Source: Xenorhabdus nematophila ATCC 19061 (lineage in GTDB: Bacteria; Pseudomonadota; Gammaproteobacteria; Enterobacterales; Enterobacteriaceae). From it: DNA of 64,000 nt. The position numbers and the translations under genes were made by a program. The stretch is taken from the NCBI RefSeq assembly GCF_000252955.1, contig NC_014228.1, positions 2,333,232 through 2,397,231 on the forward strand. Direction: 5' to 3'. The notes under the pieces were generated by a model, which saw nothing but the letters and a program-made list of their open reading frames with translations, was not told where the DNA came from and made no database searches. Below, piece after piece: positions 63,901 through 64,000 of the stretch (positions are counted from its first letter, which is position 1; every line of letters begins with the position of its first letter).

Positions 63901-64000
63901 GACATTCAGGCCGACAAACTTATCAGCATATAGGTTGTTCGTTACCACGATCACCGGCTGGCAATCCACAATAATGTGCTGGATACGGGACTGAGGGTTA
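54907..64000 (-). CDS. Nonribosomal peptide synthetase, C-terminal three modules (5' end outside window)
   Basis: The frame is open to the right edge; about 3030 residues are seen. Order and rough nt positions: A1 (to 62740; YTSGST at 63790), T1 (Ser 62617-62619, GGHSL), C1 (62460-61130; HHIASDGWS at 62030, LCL-like), A2 (61080-59560), T2 (Ser 59404-59406, GGDSI), C2 (59180-57900; HQHAILDGWS, YPLSSLQMGS), A3 (57850-56340), T3 (Ser 56191-56193, GGNSL), TE (55990-55330) and a 135-residue tail. By eye the A-domain codes are A1 DIESIGTVLK and A3 DIESIGTIVK (near the bacitracin Lys code DAESIGSVCK) and A2 about DIGDLGIIDK (no match known to me). The TE has GDCVGA instead of GxSxG. A2 has GQTES in place of GPTET. 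The first gene seen of the leftward locus. The product is unknown. Confidence 0.95.
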   Translation of the reverse strand, partial: NPQSRIQHIIVDCQPVIVVTNNLYADKFVGLNVVVELLSPETERYSETASDNPNINHSLDELAYIMYTSGSTGKPKGVMVEHMQLSHFVAAALAMYSVKPDDNVLQFSSFAFDISVEECFVTLCAGATLVLRNDDWLNSADLFWQQCGQHNITVTSLPTAFWHQVSSGGAVVPDTLRLVIVGGEAINAEIVRHWFASGNRPPVMNTYGPTETTVLASHYLIESALQIERSVPIGRVCGHVKAYIVDEHLDLVPQGVIGELVIGGKGVSRGYLNRPEEQQRSFIQVAFFDGEAERLYRTGDLVRFNVDGEIEYIGRKDSQIKIRGFRIEPGEIENQLIAIDGVKQAIVAARECNGNKQLIAYYVADVPLEPAALKKQLSQVLPEYMLPNAFISLAVIPMTLNGKVDHKALLNLNIEAQELLPEGYSLPQGELEQQLAEMWQQLLGQPKVSRTDNFFRLGGHSLLAIKLVSEIQQALAIQISVRAVFESQTLAEFAQLIAEQQIKNDYVAIAPIIPVAKTERFPLSFAQQRLWFIDQLDGQTPQYNMPLVLTAKGDFNPAIAEQAINIIVQRHQVLRTVYRHDTDGAWQEVLDKATVKLTRADYQNIEEKSRQQQVQEFIQQHTEQAFDLANDVMLRIAYLKMSEDQGVIIFNMHHIASDGWSIKVLVDEFVNLYNQLQEGKQQPVLPPLPIQYRDYAVWQRQQLQGETLQTDLNYWLTQLNELPPVHDLLLDYSRPLQLGSRGGLVEFRADKPLLTGLKSLAGQCNTSLFVVLHTAFTLLLARHSQSKDIVVGTPVANRLQAEVEPLIGFFVNMLVLRTHYQPDLTLTEYLSYIRQVNIDAQAHQSLPFELLVEKMQPERSASYSPLFQIVFSMDTNESRALQLSHVEFESLEREHVTAQFDLALDASEDENGLDFSFEYNCELFERSTITQFSQRFLTLLSALVNDQYQTAPLAKLPVLTEQERQYLLIDINDNRQPYPVDKCIHSLFEAQVERCPEQIAVIDGERHLTYRQVNAQANQIAHFLLNKGYTPNVFIAVCMERTADSVMAVLGILKAGLAYVPFDTDLPAPRIEYLLQDSGTPLIVVDDIQRLPAAVDPAYEVWRLDEILSQSQIDTNIAVTQNHSTATHLAYMTYTSGTTGHPKGVMVEHTAMIGRLYGWDAVFGLFQKPPTILQMAGLAVDIFLGDIVKSLTTGGRLVICRKSDLITTDVLYQLIEQQHVTFGDFVPVILRNLLDYAEQNKVQLNSLRTILVGSEAWYGRDLSRLQKRIHTDARCFNIYGQTESVIDASYSEVTHITLSDDAYVPIGTPFANTHIYILDAYGEPVPMGVAGEITVGGPGLARGYNNNNELTQQKFVKDTLSGRSGYIYHTGDQARWQSDGTLAFLGRSDDQIKLRGFRIELAEINAKLRALPDVQDAIATVREIEPGNKQIIAYLQTPQPFLVEQFREQLRHQLPHYMIPSAFVCLDVFPVSITGKVDKEKLPAPEAGAFARTEYVAPENDLERTLASIFEVVLQQEKVGRYDNFFALGGDSILIVRVVAMAKQAGLALSVKDILAYQSIHEITQQLPDLNRRNIASKEAYHAFSLLTDDERAALTDLSTLDDVYPLSSLQMGSIYHQLKDESYHIVEHYAINAEWNEQAFYQVFNAIVQRHELLRVAYNFKLGRALQYVRKTVALPIVLNDWRNLSAQEFEHQLGYCLEQENNHFFVEDELMWRVNVLIDAGNTFVLVLSHQHAILDGWSVANLTVEFMGNYLSVSSGGAVPLRADLPHYGEYIAEELAAIDSPEQKTYWQHIANAAVLPDWTGKESTQHYASRLELSYLHDDLQQLAGRLNVPLRTLLLAVHVYVLAKVNGTDSITSSVVSHGRLEVEGAEACLGLFLNTPPVNANIDQQTWASLIQQLTEYNTASWPYRHYPVAMMQEVFKCDYSGALFNYVDFHVADELQATQDAESEQIYEHEHEHEYERVDYGYDLVCHHSSASGFLALQLALTQSVFKAHQVSQILAYYETAIKSMLVSQHHRLAHTDYLAPGQIQHLYQLAHNQSAIAYDCPSLTRLFASTVRRLPDEVALSGAWGNMSYQQLALSVDKLAAFLTARGIGINDTVGIYLSGSPEVVISVLAILQANATFVPLSTDYPTERITHIINDADIQLIVSRRSESGTLPVDEQHIVMVDEIEPVDAAVVQEVTLPAQERIAYIMYTSGSTGTPKGIKVSHHNLLSYYDAIKRCYPTNSAHTVLQIANIGFDIFIEELMLSVFAGGRLVLENNKTTYSAQQLCQIIDAQKVTLISVPTALWHEWTYQLTADDVELIVNHLKVCIVGGEAMRVELLALWQQKTQGKIRLFNTYGPTETTIVATAIEVTRLDTLTNAVVPIGRPLAHCQTYVLDSLGGLVPFGVIGELYIAGDALSLGYINKPEQNAAQFVELAVLPEKKIRLYKTGDRVYWNDEGELIYVGRSDNQVKIRGFRIETREIESALSSIDGVVTSIVRVTVDSTGEKQLCAWLVMPENTATDTVILSVKEQLKTRLPEYMVPALYAVMAAIPTTTNGKVDFTALPEPKPCLVRGSDRIAETEVEKQLMQLCAEALKLPLDMVSLTASFMEMGGNSLTLLRFLHQIQQTFTVVINVADIMTANNLAMLALTIECKQRQQTEQANQGDNTVAEEEIKLVSLGHAQTPLFLVPGAGASASSFTDLAREIEPDYCIQVFDAGSLFLQAETPSVKTLAERYAALLVQDYPQEHYRLVGDCVGACVAFEVALALENKGKTVDVTAIDSFLTAYEPEPYTREEIDEVKEQLAGNIEGHALENFIRAYKCYSMMVCNYIPSARLKGKMTFIYCESSIQLRAEKEKIITSLQDYVTQTITCGMVSGDHYSVLKPGAVETLAEAILLQRYQPEPSFQKSNLTYQELLDVVQYRADIYRPATDINHYSRVKISQVGSWIIEIMGGSVQVDFNANDVICAQYDFQSEIEINIDSLINCVTSEKSAAAIAKEILDNKIQIQRGEEIHHLLWIVFGITEMDEIFFWIEKQSRHNNE

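Noticed and set aside
54907..64000. Assignment to the odilorhabdin or PAX lipopeptide pathway because of Lys-like codes
   Set aside because: The Cys-type TE, the acylase gene and the set of oxygenases do not fit what I recall of those clusters; the evidence is too thin to name a product.

Overview
The window is chromosomal DNA from a gammaproteobacterium of the Morganellaceae, most probably Xenorhabdus (Photorhabdus is the alternative). The evidence is the enterobacterial gene order around trp, topA, cysB, acnA and pyrF, a trpG that is separate from trpD, a high load of IS elements, an Evf-like insect-virulence gene and a large nonribosomal peptide synthetase (NRPS) locus. No rRNA, tRNA or CRISPR array was seen.

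Layout. 1-1440: the 3' part of a class A beta-lactamase gene and an IS630-type element abutting yciH. 1443-13317: the backbone block yciH-pyrF-lapB-lapA, ribA, acnA, cysB and topA, with an Evf-like gene between acnA and cysB. 13690-15810: a decayed IS5-type copy and an IS481-type element where Escherichia coli carries yciN. 15924-21124: sohB, yciK-btuR, rluB, yciO and rnm. 21335-28244: an AT-rich two-gene insertion encoding a giant secreted trypsin-like protease with Ig-like repeats and a secreted 590-residue partner; it separates rnm from trp. 28759-35673: the complete trp operon with TrpR operator, a Trp-Trp leader peptide, attenuator and trpE-G-D-C-B-A. 35869-47916: ompW, yciC, a SulP transporter, yciB, yciA, a methyltransferase, a broken ISAs1-type element, tonB with a Fur box, yciY, clsA, a structured repeat, an orphan 165-residue gene, an integrase remnant and yciU. 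47973-64000: a biosynthetic locus transcribed leftward and running off the right edge.

The right-hand locus is the most distinctive part. The order of transcription is a multimodular NRPS (three adenylation domains visible, terminal thioesterase, unusual C-terminal tail), a cyclic-peptide-type ABC exporter, an Asp/Asn beta-hydroxylase-family enzyme, a clavaminate-synthase-like Fe(II)/2-oxoglutarate oxygenase, a lipoprotein of the penicillin-acylase family, and a frameshifted JmjC/cupin-type hydroxylase gene. The gene set suggests a peptide with hydroxylated residues that is exported to the periplasm and deacylated there. The thioesterase has Cys in place of the usual nucleophilic Ser, and the second carrier domain looks as if it should precede an epimerase that is absent.

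Other points of interest are the protease/partner insertion with its glycine-rich hydrophobic segment, a family of structured repeats (4596, 40636, 45975), one of which forms a TATAAT box before ribA, and yciY, a small gene upstream of clsA. All functions are inferred from sequence recognition; no database search was possible.
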